A DNA stretch of 64,000 nucleotides. Source: Pollutiaquabacter sp046052345. GTDB taxonomy: Bacteria > Bacteroidota > Bacteroidia > AKYH767-A > 2013-40CM-41-45. Below the pieces are notes generated by a model. It was given only the letters and a program-made list of their open reading frames with translations. It was not told where the DNA came from and searched no databases. Shown here one piece after another: positions 17,185 through 26,605 of the stretch; the stretch's first letter is position 1; every line of letters begins with the position of its first letter. The translations under genes were made by a program, and so were the position numbers. The stretch covers positions 248,001 through 312,000 of the forward strand of contig JBJOMN010000007.1 in the NCBI GenBank assembly GCA_046052345.1, in the 5' to 3' direction.

Positions 17185-17192
17185 TAAATTTG
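17185..17192 (+). promoter_or_regulatory. -7 box of the alternative complex III-oxidase operon
   Basis: TAAATTTG, a full match to TAnnTTTG. No good TTG lies 17-23 nt upstream, which would suit a promoter needing an activator. Predicted start is about 90 nt before the actA ATG. Confidence 0.45.
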
Positions 17193-17286
17193 CGCCGTCA
17201 AAAATGACTTTTCGGTGACCAATCCGGAGGTCTTTTTTTTCCCGTCCGTGGATTATACGGACGTCAGATCTGCTAACAAAACTGAT

Positions 17287-18540
17287 ATGAGCATAATCGG
17301 CCACATCAAGAAGCAAAGCCTGCTGTCAATCGTCTTCACTCTGCTGTTCTCATGGTCCGTTTCCGCACAGGATGCGGCGTCGGTACAGGACGGAGAAGCG
17401 CTCTTCAAAGCGAACTGCGCCAGCTGTCACGCGGTGAAGGAAAAACTGGTCGGTCCTGCACTGAAAGGCATCGAGACACGTCGTCCTGAGGAATGGTTGA
17501 TCAAATGGATCAAGAATTCCTCCGCAGTCATCAAGTCGGGCGACGAGTACGCGAACAAGATTTACAACGAGTACAACAAGACGGCCATGCCTTCCTTCGC
17601 ATTGAAGGACGGCGAGATCAAGTCCATCCTGGCGTATGTCAAGGTCGAGGCCGAGAAGCCCGATGCTGCGGCTGCAGCCCCGGCTGCCGGCGCAGATGGA
17701 TCCGGTCCTGCCGAGGAAAAACCGGTGGCCCTTTACCTGATCATTGCAGCGGCAATCCTTTATGTCCTTTATACCATCCTCGCGCGGGTGCAGGGAACTC
17801 TGGAGCGCGCGGTACGTCAGCGCACCGGTGAGCCCGAGCCTGTTCCTATGGGACGTAAGGAAGCCTTCATCCACTGGGCGCGCAACAACAAGAAGATCGT
17901 AGCGGTTATCCTCCTCCTGTTCGTAGGCTGGGGCAGCGTCAAAGGTTGGTACACGCTCAAGAACATCGGTGTCATGCAGGGCTATACGCCCGACCAGCCG
18001 ATCAATTATTCCCACAAGCTTCACGCCGGCGAGATGCAGATCCAATGTATCTACTGCCACAGCGGTGCCGAGCGTGGCAAGGTTGCCGGCATCCCTTCGG
18101 CAAACGTGTGCATGAACTGCCACAAGTACGTACGAAAGGGTCCTCAGACGGGCACCGAAGAGATCGCCAAGATCTACAAGGCGCTTGACTATGATCCCGA
18201 CAAAGGAACATACGGTCCGAATCCGAAACCCATCCAGTGGGTGCGTGTGCACAACCTTCCTGACCTGGCCTACTTCAACCATGCTCAGCACGTCAGTGTC
18301 GGAAAGATCGCCTGCCAGACCTGTCACGGCCCGGTACAGGACAGCATGACGGTCGTCGGACAATATTCTCCGCTCACCATGGGATGGTGTATCGACTGCC
18401 ACCGGAAGACCGAGGTGAAGATGGCCGGAAACGCCTACTATAACGAATATCATAAGGAGTTGCTTTCCAAGCCGGGTGCGGATTCAATCATCACGGTCTC
18501 CGAAATCGGCGGTCTGGAGTGCGCCCGTTGCCACTATTGA
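17287..18540 (+). CDS. actA: Alternative complex III subunit A: multiheme cytochrome c with extra N-terminal heme domain
   Basis: 417 residues from ATG 17287 (the frame is open to a GTG at 17215, but the signal peptide starts with MSIIGHIKK). A signal segment ending SVSAQD is followed by a class I cytochrome c domain with CASCH (about residues 45-130). Next come an Ala/Pro linker, a transmembrane helix (about 150-170), a second helix near 205, and the pentaheme ActA domain with CIYCH, CMNCH, CQTCH, CIDCH and CARCH. That makes six CxxCH sites. ActA passes electrons from the quinol-oxidising core to the terminal oxidase on the outer face of the inner membrane. It is the first gene of an eight-gene run, followed 63 bp later by actB. 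Confidence 0.93.
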   Translation: MSIIGHIKKQSLLSIVFTLLFSWSVSAQDAASVQDGEALFKANCASCHAVKEKLVGPALKGIETRRPEEWLIKWIKNSSAVIKSGDEYANKIYNEYNKTAMPSFALKDGEIKSILAYVKVEAEKPDAAAAAPAAGADGSGPAEEKPVALYLIIAAAILYVLYTILARVQGTLERAVRQRTGEPEPVPMGRKEAFIHWARNNKKIVAVILLLFVGWGSVKGWYTLKNIGVMQGYTPDQPINYSHKLHAGEMQIQCIYCHSGAERGKVAGIPSANVCMNCHKYVRKGPQTGTEEIAKIYKALDYDPDKGTYGPNPKPIQWVRVHNLPDLAYFNHAQHVSVGKIACQTCHGPVQDSMTVVGQYSPLTMGWCIDCHRKTEVKMAGNAYYNEYHKELLSKPGADSIITVSEIGGLECARCHY

Positions 18541-18603
18541 TAATTCCCTGTGCTGCCGGCCTGCGCCGGTCTGACAACAAAGAAACATTCATACAACTAC
18601 CCG

Positions 18604-21600
18604 ATGAGCCAACGCTATTGGAAAGGAATGGAAGAACTGCGGAACGAACCGGAGTTCAACCGTCTTAAGAACAACGAGTTTTACGAGAATCTTCCGCTCG
18701 ACGAACTGGTGCAGAAGAAATCGGACGATGCTGCGGTAACTCCGCGTCGCGACTTCCTCAAGTTCCTCGGATTCAGTGTCGCTGCCGCTTCCCTGGCGGC
18801 CTGCGAGGCTCCTGTCCGCAAGACCATTCCGTACCTCATCCGTCCCGACCAGATCACGCCCGGCATCGCGAACTGGTATGCGTCCACCTATTTCGACGGA
18901 TATGATTACTGCAGCGTATTAGTCAAGACCCGCGACGGTCGTCCGATCAAATTGGAAGGCAATACGCTCAGCACCGTCACGAACGGCGGTGTCAGCGCAA
19001 GGGTACAGGCATCGGTACTCTCCCTTTATGATTCCGGACGATACACTTCCGCCATGTCCGGAGGCAAAGCGGTTTCCTGGGCAGACATCGACAAGGAAAT
19101 CGGTTCAAAGCTTGCCGAAATCTCCCAGAAGGGCGGAAAAATACGTCTCCTTTCTTCCTCAGTCAACAGTCCTTCCACGCTGAAGCTCATCGGTGAGTTC
19201 GCTGCCAATTTCCCCGGCACCAAGCATATCCAATACGATGCCGTTTCCGCATCTGCGATGCGTCAGGCCAACATGGAAAGCTTCGGCAAAGCGGTGATTC
19301 CTTCCTACCGGTTCGACAAAGCTGAGGTGATTGTCTCTCTTGGTGCGGATTTCCTGGTCAACTGGATCTCTCCCATCGAGCATTCCAAGCAATACGCCTC
19401 TACCCGCAAACTTGACGGCGGCAAGAAGACCATGTCCCGTCACATCCAGTTCGAATCCAACCTTTCGGTTACGGGCAGTAACGCCGACCGCCGGGTCACT
19501 GTAAAGCCTTCCCAGCAGACGGCTGTCGCCGCTGCGTTGTATAACGCCATTGCCCAGAAAACCGGTGCAGCCACTGTTCCCTCCTCCATTTCCGGAGACC
19601 TCCAAAAGGCCGTATCAGCCACGGCTGAAGAGCTCTGGAACAACAAAGGAAAGTCACTGGTGGTCTGCGGCATCAACGGCACCGGCATCCAGAACCTTGT
19701 CAACGGTATCAACTCGTTGCTTGGAAATTACGGTACTACCGTGGATCTCGATAACTACAGCAATCTGCGTAACGGATCCGATGCGGACGTAGCTTCCCTG
19801 ATGGATGAGATCTCCAAGGGAGAGGTTTCCGCCCTGCTCGTTTATAACTGCAATCCGGTTTATACGCATCCCAAGGGTGCAGATCTGGCGAAGGCAATGA
19901 AGAGCATTCCGGTGACGATCGCTTTCTCCGACCGTCCCGACGAGACCGCTTCACTTTGCAACTACAACTGTCCGGACCTCCATGTGCTGGAGTCCTGGAA
20001 CGATTTCGAGCCGCGTAACGGCGCTTTTTCGCTTTCGCAGCCGACGATCTCTCCGCTGTTCAATACCCGCCAGATGCAGGAAAGCCTCATGGCGTGGACG
20101 GGAGCATCGGGAATGTATCATGATTACATGCAGCGCAACTGGGCCGGCAAATCCGTTTCCTGGGAGAAGGCGCTTCAAGACGGCGTCGTCGAAAACCCGA
20201 CCGCCGCTTCTCAGTCCTATACCTGCAAAGCCGACCTGAGTGCCGCCGCCGCATCCGCCGCAGCTGCATCCGGAATGGAGCTGGTCATCTACGAAAAAAC
20301 CGGAATGGGCAACGGCGCCCAGGCCAACAACCCCTGGCTGCAGGAGCTTCCTGATCCCATCACGAAGATCACGTGGGATAACTACGTGACGGTTTCCCCG
20401 GCCGATGCCCGTGAAAAAGGCTGGAAGCAGGGTAATGTCGTTTCTGTCAAGGCCGGTTCGGTGACTGTCAAGTTACCCGTCGTCGTGCAGCCCGGACAGG
20501 CAGCAGGCACGATCGGCATCGCACTCGGTTACGGACGTACGACGGCCGGCAAGGTTGCCGACGCGCGTGGCGTGAACGCTTATCCGTTCGTCTCCACTGA
20601 AGGAGGAATGTTCGGGTACAGTGTCTCCGGAGTATCTGTCGACAAGACCACCGACGACGATTATGTCCTGGCCGGCACACAGACCCACCACACCATGATG
20701 GGTCGTGCGATCGTGAAAGAAACCACCCTGTCCGCCTGGCAGAAAGACCCCAAGGCCGGCAATCCCGAAGAGCTTTTCCAGGTCCATGTCGGACATGAAT
20801 CCAGCAAGAAGACGGCCGAGGAGACCGGCCTTTGGGACGAGTTCGAGTCCGGCCATCATCACTGGGGAATGGCCATCGACCTGAATTCCTGCATCGGTTG
20901 CGGATCCTGTGTCGTTGCGTGTACTGCCGAGAATAACGTTCCGGTAGTCGGCAAGGATGAAGTTCTTCGCAGCCGCGAGATGCACTGGATGCGTATCGAC
21001 CGTTACTATTCCAGCGATGCCGATCCCAAAGAAGGGGAGAAGGGCGATATCATCGCGATGGAAACTCCGAGCGACAATCCGCGCGTCGTGTTCCAGCCGG
21101 TCATGTGCCAGCATTGCAATCATGCTCCTTGCGAGACGGTGTGTCCGGTCATTGCGACCAGCCACAGTTCCGAGGGTATGAACCAGATGACCTACAACCG
21201 CTGCGTCGGAACCCGTTACTGCGCCAACAACTGCCCGTACAAGGTACGTCGCTTCAACTGGTTCAAGTATTCGGATAACGAGCAGTTCGCGTTCAACACC
21301 TCGATGAACGACGACCTTGGAAAGATGGTCCTGAATCCTGACGTGACTGTCCGTTCCCGCGGGGTCATGGAGAAGTGTTCGCTTTGCGTGCACCGTATCC
21401 AGGAAGGCAAGTTGAATGCCAAGCGCGCGGGCAAGGCCATCGAAGACGGTCAGATCAATACCGCCTGTGCGCAGTCGTGTCCGACCAACGCCATCGTGTT
21501 CGGCGACTTCAACCTCAAGGGCAGCTCTATCAACAAGGCATGGGATCCGAAGGGACGCAGTTACCATCTGCTCGGCGAACTGAACGTCCAGCCGAACGTC

Positions 21601-21648
21601 TTCTACCAGACCAAGGTCCGCAACGTCGAAGAGGGAAAAGAAGCCTGA
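18604..21648 (+). CDS. actB: Alternative complex III subunit B: iron-sulfur protein with molybdopterin-like domain
   Basis: 1014 residues from ATG 18604; upstream residues to 18550 are not family-like. A TAT-type signal (RRDFLKFLGFS) leads into a lipobox-like LAAC. Residues about 60-700 are the molybdopterin-oxidoreductase-like part, which in this family lacks the cofactor. The C-terminal ferredoxin part has four Cys clusters: CIGCGSCVVAC, CQHCNHAPCETVC, CVGTRYCANNC and CSLCVHRI with a later CAQSCPTNAI. Three-cysteine spacing in CVGTRYC matches a 3Fe-4S site. It relays electrons inside the ACIII complex. It is followed 33 bp later by actC. Confidence 0.95.
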   Translation: MSQRYWKGMEELRNEPEFNRLKNNEFYENLPLDELVQKKSDDAAVTPRRDFLKFLGFSVAAASLAACEAPVRKTIPYLIRPDQITPGIANWYASTYFDGYDYCSVLVKTRDGRPIKLEGNTLSTVTNGGVSARVQASVLSLYDSGRYTSAMSGGKAVSWADIDKEIGSKLAEISQKGGKIRLLSSSVNSPSTLKLIGEFAANFPGTKHIQYDAVSASAMRQANMESFGKAVIPSYRFDKAEVIVSLGADFLVNWISPIEHSKQYASTRKLDGGKKTMSRHIQFESNLSVTGSNADRRVTVKPSQQTAVAAALYNAIAQKTGAATVPSSISGDLQKAVSATAEELWNNKGKSLVVCGINGTGIQNLVNGINSLLGNYGTTVDLDNYSNLRNGSDADVASLMDEISKGEVSALLVYNCNPVYTHPKGADLAKAMKSIPVTIAFSDRPDETASLCNYNCPDLHVLESWNDFEPRNGAFSLSQPTISPLFNTRQMQESLMAWTGASGMYHDYMQRNWAGKSVSWEKALQDGVVENPTAASQSYTCKADLSAAAASAAAASGMELVIYEKTGMGNGAQANNPWLQELPDPITKITWDNYVTVSPADAREKGWKQGNVVSVKAGSVTVKLPVVVQPGQAAGTIGIALGYGRTTAGKVADARGVNAYPFVSTEGGMFGYSVSGVSVDKTTDDDYVLAGTQTHHTMMGRAIVKETTLSAWQKDPKAGNPEELFQVHVGHESSKKTAEETGLWDEFESGHHHWGMAIDLNSCIGCGSCVVACTAENNVPVVGKDEVLRSREMHWMRIDRYYSSDADPKEGEKGDIIAMETPSDNPRVVFQPVMCQHCNHAPCETVCPVIATSHSSEGMNQMTYNRCVGTRYCANNCPYKVRRFNWFKYSDNEQFAFNTSMNDDLGKMVLNPDVTVRSRGVMEKCSLCVHRIQEGKLNAKRAGKAIEDGQINTACAQSCPTNAIVFGDFNLKGSSINKAWDPKGRSYHLLGELNVQPNVFYQTKVRNVEEGKEA

Positions 21649-21681
21649 TAAACATCCACAGCAAAGCATCCAATCTGCAAC

Positions 21682-23067
21682 ATGAGCAATGCATCACATG
21701 AGTCGGTCGTACGGGACCCGTTGATTCTGGGTCAGAAGACGTACAGTGAAATGACCGAAGACATCTGCCGACCGATCGAAGGGAAGGCAAACAACTACTG
21801 GTGGGCCTCCTTCATCATCGCCTTCACCGCCATGATCTGGGGCTTCATCTGTCTTTCCTATACCATCGGAAACGGTATCGGATCGTGGGGTGCCAACAAG
21901 ACCGTAGGTTGGGCATGGGATATCACCAACTTCGTCTGGTGGATCGGTATCGGTCACGCCGGTACGCTCATTTCCGCCATCCTCATGCTGTTCCGTCAGC
22001 GTTGGAGGATGTCCATCAACCGCTCGGCGGAGGCCATGACCATCTTCGCGGTCGTCTGCGCAGGTCTGTTCCCGCTGTTCCATACCGGCCGTCCTTGGCT
22101 CGATTACTGGATGCTTCCTTTGCCCAACCAGTTCGGTTCGCTGTGGGTGAACTTCAACTCTCCGCTGCTGTGGGACGTTTTCGCCATCTCGACCTACTTC
22201 TCCGTATCCCTGGTCTTCTGGTACCTCGGTTTGCTGCCGGACCTTGCCACTGTGCGTGACCGCTGCGTCACTCCCACGAAGAAGTTCATCTACGGCCTTC
22301 TTTCCTTCGGCTGGAAGGGTACGGCCCGTGACTGGCACCGTTTCGAGGAGGTTTCCCTGGTACTTGCCGGACTTTCCACGCCGCTGGTGCTTTCGGTCCA
22401 CACCATCGTATCGTTCGACTTCGCTACGTCCATCCTTCCGGGCTGGCACACCACCATTTTCCCTCCTTACTTCGTCGCCGGTGCCATCTTTTCCGGTTTC
22501 GCGATGGTTCTGACCCTGCTGATCATCGCCCGCAAGGTGCTGAGCATCGAGTCCTATATCACGATCCAGCACATCGAGCTGATGAACAAGATCATCATCC
22601 TGACGGGTTCCATCGTCGGTGTCGCTTATCTTACGGAGTTCTTCATGGCTTGGTATTCCGGCGTACAGTATGAATCCTATGCATTCATGAACCGGGCCTT
22701 CGGTCCGTACTGGTGGGCCTACTGGAGCATGATGACCTGCAATGTGATCTCTCCTCAGCTGTTCTGGTTCAAGAAGATCCGTACCAGTATCACTGCGACC
22801 TTCATCCTTTCCATCGTCGTGAACATCGGCATGTGGTTCGAGCGTTTCGTGATCATCGTCACCTCGCTTCACCGTGACTTCCTTCCTTCGAGCTGGACGA
22901 TGTATTCCCCGACCTTCATCGAAGTCGGCATCTTCGTCGGCACGATCGGTCTCTTCTTCACCCTGTTCCTCATCTTCTCCCGAGTCTTCCCGGTAATCGC
23001 ACTTGCAGAATTGAAGTCGATCCTCAAGAAGACGGGCAACCAATACAAGAAAAAGAGCTCACTCTAA
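21682..23067 (+). CDS. actC: Alternative complex III subunit C (NrfD/PsrC-like membrane subunit)
   Basis: 461 residues with about ten hydrophobic helices. The N-terminal cytosolic stretch reads DPLILGQKTYSEMTEDI, then NNYWWASFIIAF starts the first helix. WWIGIGHAGTLISA is the quinol-site region of NrfD-like proteins. It is expected to oxidise menaquinol together with ActB and perhaps move protons. It stops 3 bp before actD, which indicates tight coupling. Confidence 0.94.
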   Translation: MSNASHESVVRDPLILGQKTYSEMTEDICRPIEGKANNYWWASFIIAFTAMIWGFICLSYTIGNGIGSWGANKTVGWAWDITNFVWWIGIGHAGTLISAILMLFRQRWRMSINRSAEAMTIFAVVCAGLFPLFHTGRPWLDYWMLPLPNQFGSLWVNFNSPLLWDVFAISTYFSVSLVFWYLGLLPDLATVRDRCVTPTKKFIYGLLSFGWKGTARDWHRFEEVSLVLAGLSTPLVLSVHTIVSFDFATSILPGWHTTIFPPYFVAGAIFSGFAMVLTLLIIARKVLSIESYITIQHIELMNKIIILTGSIVGVAYLTEFFMAWYSGVQYESYAFMNRAFGPYWWAYWSMMTCNVISPQLFWFKKIRTSITATFILSIVVNIGMWFERFVIIVTSLHRDFLPSSWTMYSPTFIEVGIFVGTIGLFFTLFLIFSRVFPVIALAELKSILKKTGNQYKKKSSL

Positions 23068-23070
23068 GCC

Positions 23071-23604
23071 ATGGCAAAACGTATCTACGGCGTCTTTGAT
23101 GACGAAGAAATCCTGATGAACGCCATCCCGGCGCTGAAAGCGCAGGGAGTGTCCTGCAAGGACGTCCAGAGTCCTTTTCCGATCCACGGCATCGAGAGCC
23201 TGATCGGAGTGCCCCGGACGCGCATCTCCATCGCCTCTTTCATGTACGGCATCACCGGCACCTCACTGGCCCTGTTGATGGTTTGGTACATGATGATCAG
23301 CGACTGGCCGATCAACATCGGCGGAAAGCCGAATTTCGCCCTCTATCTGAACCTGCCGGCCTTCATCCCGGTCACATTCGAGATGACGGTATTCTGTGCT
23401 GCGCACGGCATGGCACTTACCTTCCTCCTCCGCAGTAAACTGTTGCCCGGCGTGACGGCTCCGATGCCTCATCCCCGGATTACCAATGATAAATTCGTCC
23501 TCCACGTGGACGTCAAAGACGAGAACGCCGTCAGCCAGGTTTCAGCGCAGCTGAAGAGCGCCGGTGCTTCCGAAGTCCTTACGAAATCACTTCAATCGGC
23601 CTGA
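23071..23604 (+). CDS. actD: Alternative complex III subunit D (DUF3341)
   Basis: 177 residues. It begins with a cytosolic FDDEEILMNAIPALKAQGV segment, a PFPIHGIESLIGVPRT loop typical of the family, two transmembrane helices (about 50-75 and 90-115) and a C-terminal cytosolic tail. It has no cofactor motif; in the complex it holds the large membrane subunits together. It lies between actC (3-bp gap) and actE (8-bp gap). Confidence 0.93.
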   Translation: MAKRIYGVFDDEEILMNAIPALKAQGVSCKDVQSPFPIHGIESLIGVPRTRISIASFMYGITGTSLALLMVWYMMISDWPINIGGKPNFALYLNLPAFIPVTFEMTVFCAAHGMALTFLLRSKLLPGVTAPMPHPRITNDKFVLHVDVKDENAVSQVSAQLKSAGASEVLTKSLQSA

Positions 23605-23612
23605 TCAGCAGC

Positions 23613-24260
23613 ATGAAGAAATTCCTCCGATACATGGCACCTGCAGCCGTCCTGATTGCGACGGTTTCCTGCCAATCACCATCCGAAGACTCCAAGAGCA
23701 CCGGCACCGAATACATGCCTGACATGTACCGTGGACCTGCTTATGAAACATACGGCGTTAGTCCGGTCTATGCCGACAGCATGGTATCCCGTCAGCCGGT
23801 GGCCGGAACGGTCGCTCGCAGCAATGCGATCTATAACGACGTGGACCGCCGGATGAGCCACGATTTCATGGTGACCAATTATCCTCCCACACCGGAAGGA
23901 TACGAGAAAGCAGGGTCATCCCTCAAGAATCCTACCGAGTCCAGCGCCGAAAACATGGCCGAAGGCAAGCGTCTTTTCGAAAACTACTGTCTGATCTGTC
24001 ACGGATCAGCCGGCATGGGAGACGGTCCTGTCGTCCAGCGTAACGGCCCTAAGCCTCCGGCTTACAATTCCGAACAGCTCAAGAACCTGCCCGAAGGGAA
24101 GATGTTCCATTCCATCCACTACGGAAAGAACATGATGGGCTCTCATGCTTCCCAACTCACCGCTACTCAGCGGTGGATGATCATCCGCTATGTACAAACC
24201 CTCCAGCAGGGCGGCGCGGCGACAGCCGCCGCCGACTCCACTGCCGGTTCCAAAATGTAA
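23613..24260 (+). CDS. actE: Alternative complex III subunit E: monoheme cytochrome c lipoprotein
   Basis: 215 residues. A lipoprotein signal ends with TVSC (Cys20), so the protein is lipid-anchored on the periplasmic side. One heme site CLICH lies near residue 130, followed by GSAGMGDGPVV and the methionine-rich KNMMGSHASQL stretch that can supply the axial Met. The early part contains the Tyr/Pro-rich EYMPDMYRGPAYET typical of ActE. The Ala/Ser tail is low complexity. It adds one heme to those of ActA. Confidence 0.93.
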   Translation: MKKFLRYMAPAAVLIATVSCQSPSEDSKSTGTEYMPDMYRGPAYETYGVSPVYADSMVSRQPVAGTVARSNAIYNDVDRRMSHDFMVTNYPPTPEGYEKAGSSLKNPTESSAENMAEGKRLFENYCLICHGSAGMGDGPVVQRNGPKPPAYNSEQLKNLPEGKMFHSIHYGKNMMGSHASQLTATQRWMIIRYVQTLQQGGAATAAADSTAGSKM

Positions 24261-24278
24261 TCCCACACCCAGAACGCT

Positions 24279-25460
24279 ATGACGGATCAAACATTCGAAC
24301 TCAACCGGAACAACAAGGTCCTGCCGTTGGTGATGATCGCCATCGGAATTGTGGCCGTCGCCGTGGGATTCATGAGCGACCCTACCCGCACGTGGGCATC
24401 CCTGCTGATCAGCAACTTCTATTTCAATGCCATCGCTCTGGCGGGCCTTTTTTTCGTAGCGGTCCAGATGATCGCTCAGTCGGGATGGTCTGCCGGGCTT
24501 ATCCGGATTCCCGAGGCCATGGCCGGTTTCATGAAATACGGCATGGTCGGAATGATTTTGATTTTCGCTTTCGGTCACCACGACCTTTATCACTGGACAC
24601 ATCCCGAACTGTACGACAAGGCCAGTCCAGAGTACGACGCCATCCTTGACGGGAAGAGCGGATTCCTTAACATGACGTTCTATTCCATCCGTCTGGTCGC
24701 TTATGCGCTGATCTGGGTGGGTTTCGCCTGGATGATCCGCAAAAAGTCACTGGAAGAGGACAGGGAGGGCGGACTTGAGCCCTATCGTCGCAAGATGGTG
24801 TTGTCAGCGGTTTTCGTCGTCCTCTTCGCAGTCACTTCCTCCACCTCCGCTTGGGATTTCCTGATGAGCATCGATTCGCATTGGTTCTCCACCCTTTTCG
24901 GCTGGTACACCTTCGCGGGGCTTTTCGTCAGCGGCATGTCCATGCTGGCGTTGCTCACGCTCTATCTCAAGCGTCGCGGTTACATGACGCATATCAATGA
25001 GAATCACCTTCACGACGTCGGCAAGTTCATGTTCGCCTTCTCCGTGTTCTGGACCTACCTGTGGTTCTCCCAGTTCATGCTGATCTGGTATGCGAATCTC
25101 CCCGAAGAAGTGATCTACTACCAGACCCGCTGGACCTATTTCAAGAAGCTGTGGGCGGGTAATTTCATCATCAACTTCATTGTTCCTTTCCTGGTGCTGA
25201 TGACCCGTGATGCCAAGCGGAAGGTCCAGATCCTCTGGGTTGCTGGCATCATCATCATCGGAGGGCACTGGATCGATGTCTATGTGATGGTGACTCCCGG
25301 CACGGTCGGAGCGCATTGGCACATCGGTTTCATCGAGGTCGGCACGTTCATCGGTTACCTCGGGCTCTTCCTCTTCAGCACCTACCGCGAGCTTTCCAAG
25401 GCGCCGTTGGTTCCGAAGAACCACCCCATGCTCACCGAGAGCCTCCATCATCATATCTGA
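24279..25460 (+). CDS. actF: Alternative complex III subunit F (second NrfD-like membrane subunit)
   Basis: 393 residues with about ten transmembrane helices and no cofactor motif. FNRNNKVLPLVMIAIG-like start, WDFLMSIDSHWFSTLFGWYTFAG in the middle and HWIDVYVMVTPG near the end are typical of ActF. It is related to ActC and may form a proton path. 45 bp separate it from coxB. Confidence 0.93.
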   Translation: MTDQTFELNRNNKVLPLVMIAIGIVAVAVGFMSDPTRTWASLLISNFYFNAIALAGLFFVAVQMIAQSGWSAGLIRIPEAMAGFMKYGMVGMILIFAFGHHDLYHWTHPELYDKASPEYDAILDGKSGFLNMTFYSIRLVAYALIWVGFAWMIRKKSLEEDREGGLEPYRRKMVLSAVFVVLFAVTSSTSAWDFLMSIDSHWFSTLFGWYTFAGLFVSGMSMLALLTLYLKRRGYMTHINENHLHDVGKFMFAFSVFWTYLWFSQFMLIWYANLPEEVIYYQTRWTYFKKLWAGNFIINFIVPFLVLMTRDAKRKVQILWVAGIIIIGGHWIDVYVMVTPGTVGAHWHIGFIEVGTFIGYLGLFLFSTYRELSKAPLVPKNHPMLTESLHHHI

Positions 25461-25505
25461 GCAGTCCTTTCAAATCCCTGTCCTTAACCGAAGAAGTACA
25501 ACTCC

Positions 25506-26558
25506 ATGATAAAGCTCCTGCTACTGATCGTCGTCCTGCTCGCCGTCCTGACCGTCTGGCGCATCATCCGCGTCCTCGAACTCGTCCGGGAACTGCGCGG
25601 CGAGGAAGAGTACATAAACGACCAGGATTCCAAGCGAAACGGAATCTATTTCGTCATCTTCCTGATCGTGGGATTGATCGGAATGATCTATTTCACGCTC
25701 GATGCCAAGCAATACCTGTTGCCGGTTGCAGCCTCCGAGCACGGCGTGCTTACGGATGACTATTTGAACCTCAACTTCGCCATCATCATCGTGGTTTTTT
25801 TCATCACGCAGGTGCTGTTGTTCGGATTCGCCTACAAGTATCGTCACCGCAAAGGACAAAAGGCGTATTTCTACCCCGATAACCACAAACTGGAACTTAT
25901 CTGGACTGCCGTACCCGCAGTAGTCCTCATGGGACTTATCGTTTACGGCCTTAAGCTCTGGACCGATATCACGGGACCCGCTCCCCAGGATGCGATGGTC
26001 ATAGAAATTTACGGCAAGCAGTTCGACTGGACGGCCCGTTATTCCGGCGAGGACAACCAGCTGGGAGCTTCCAATTTCAAGCTCATTTCCGACGAGAACC
26101 CGCTTGGTGTCGACGTCAACGATCCGGCCTCCAAGGACGATAAGATCACCCGTGAGCTGTATCTGCCGGTCAATGTCCCGGTCCTGCTCAAGATCCACTC
26201 CCGGGACATCATCCACTCTGTCTACCTGCCGCACCTTCGTGCCCAGATGAACGCTGTGCCCGGAATGACCACGCAGTTCCATTTCGTGCCGACCATTACC
26301 ACGGACAGCATGAAGACGGTTACCGGCAACGACAAGTTCAGCTACGTGCTCCTCTGCAACAAGATCTGCGGTGTCGCTCACTATAACATGAAAATGAACG
26401 TAGTAGTGGCCAATACCGGCGATTTCAAAAACTGGTACAAAGGTCAGCCGCTCGTTTTCGCAGCTCCTGCCCCTTCGGCACCCGCCGCCCCTGCTGATTC
26501 CGTGAACAAGACGGCCTCTTCAGGTGTTCCTATGAGTAAATCGTTATCGGCCCGCTGA
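25506..26558 (+). CDS. coxB: Cytochrome c oxidase subunit II
   Basis: 350 residues. CuA ligands are intact: the histidine in DIIHSVYLP and the cluster CNKICGVAHYNM (C-x3-C-x3-H-x2-M). Four hydrophobic segments precede the cupredoxin domain (about 2-20, 40-62, 80-105 and 120-145), two more than the classic two-helix subunit II. The C-terminus is an Ala/Pro/Ser tail after the domain, with no fused cytochrome c. It takes electrons from the ACIII cytochromes and passes them to subunit I. Confidence 0.95.
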   Translation: MIKLLLLIVVLLAVLTVWRIIRVLELVRELRGEEEYINDQDSKRNGIYFVIFLIVGLIGMIYFTLDAKQYLLPVAASEHGVLTDDYLNLNFAIIIVVFFITQVLLFGFAYKYRHRKGQKAYFYPDNHKLELIWTAVPAVVLMGLIVYGLKLWTDITGPAPQDAMVIEIYGKQFDWTARYSGEDNQLGASNFKLISDENPLGVDVNDPASKDDKITRELYLPVNVPVLLKIHSRDIIHSVYLPHLRAQMNAVPGMTTQFHFVPTITTDSMKTVTGNDKFSYVLLCNKICGVAHYNMKMNVVVANTGDFKNWYKGQPLVFAAPAPSAPAAPADSVNKTASSGVPMSKSLSAR

Positions 26559-26605
26559 TAACCTGAAAGAACAGATCGATCAAGAAACAATAATTTCCAG
26601 GATAC

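Larger units (their letters stand above)
16967..17286 (+). other. 320-bp intergenic region upstream of the respiratory operon
   Basis: No convincing gene. It holds a GGAGC/GCTCC hairpin without a T run (16994-17009), an AT-rich ATTAA/TTAAT repeat with 4-nt spacer (17044-17057), a 17-bp perfect inverted repeat (17124-17140), and the -7 box of the operon promoter (17185-17192). The leader from the predicted start to the ATG at 17287 is about 90 nt. Confidence 0.6.

Noticed and set aside
17350..18453. Open frame antisense to actA
   Set aside because: Fully contained in the multiheme gene; composition and lack of motifs show a shadow frame.
20473..21669. Long open frame antisense to the end of actB
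   Set aside because: No family features; it lies wholly inside a conserved iron-sulfur gene whose codon pattern creates the antisense frame.
21694..23043. Long open frame antisense to actC (about 449 codons)
   Set aside because: Its product is rich in Asp, Glu, Arg and Gly with no domain, and it mirrors the codon bias of the conserved gene on the other strand.
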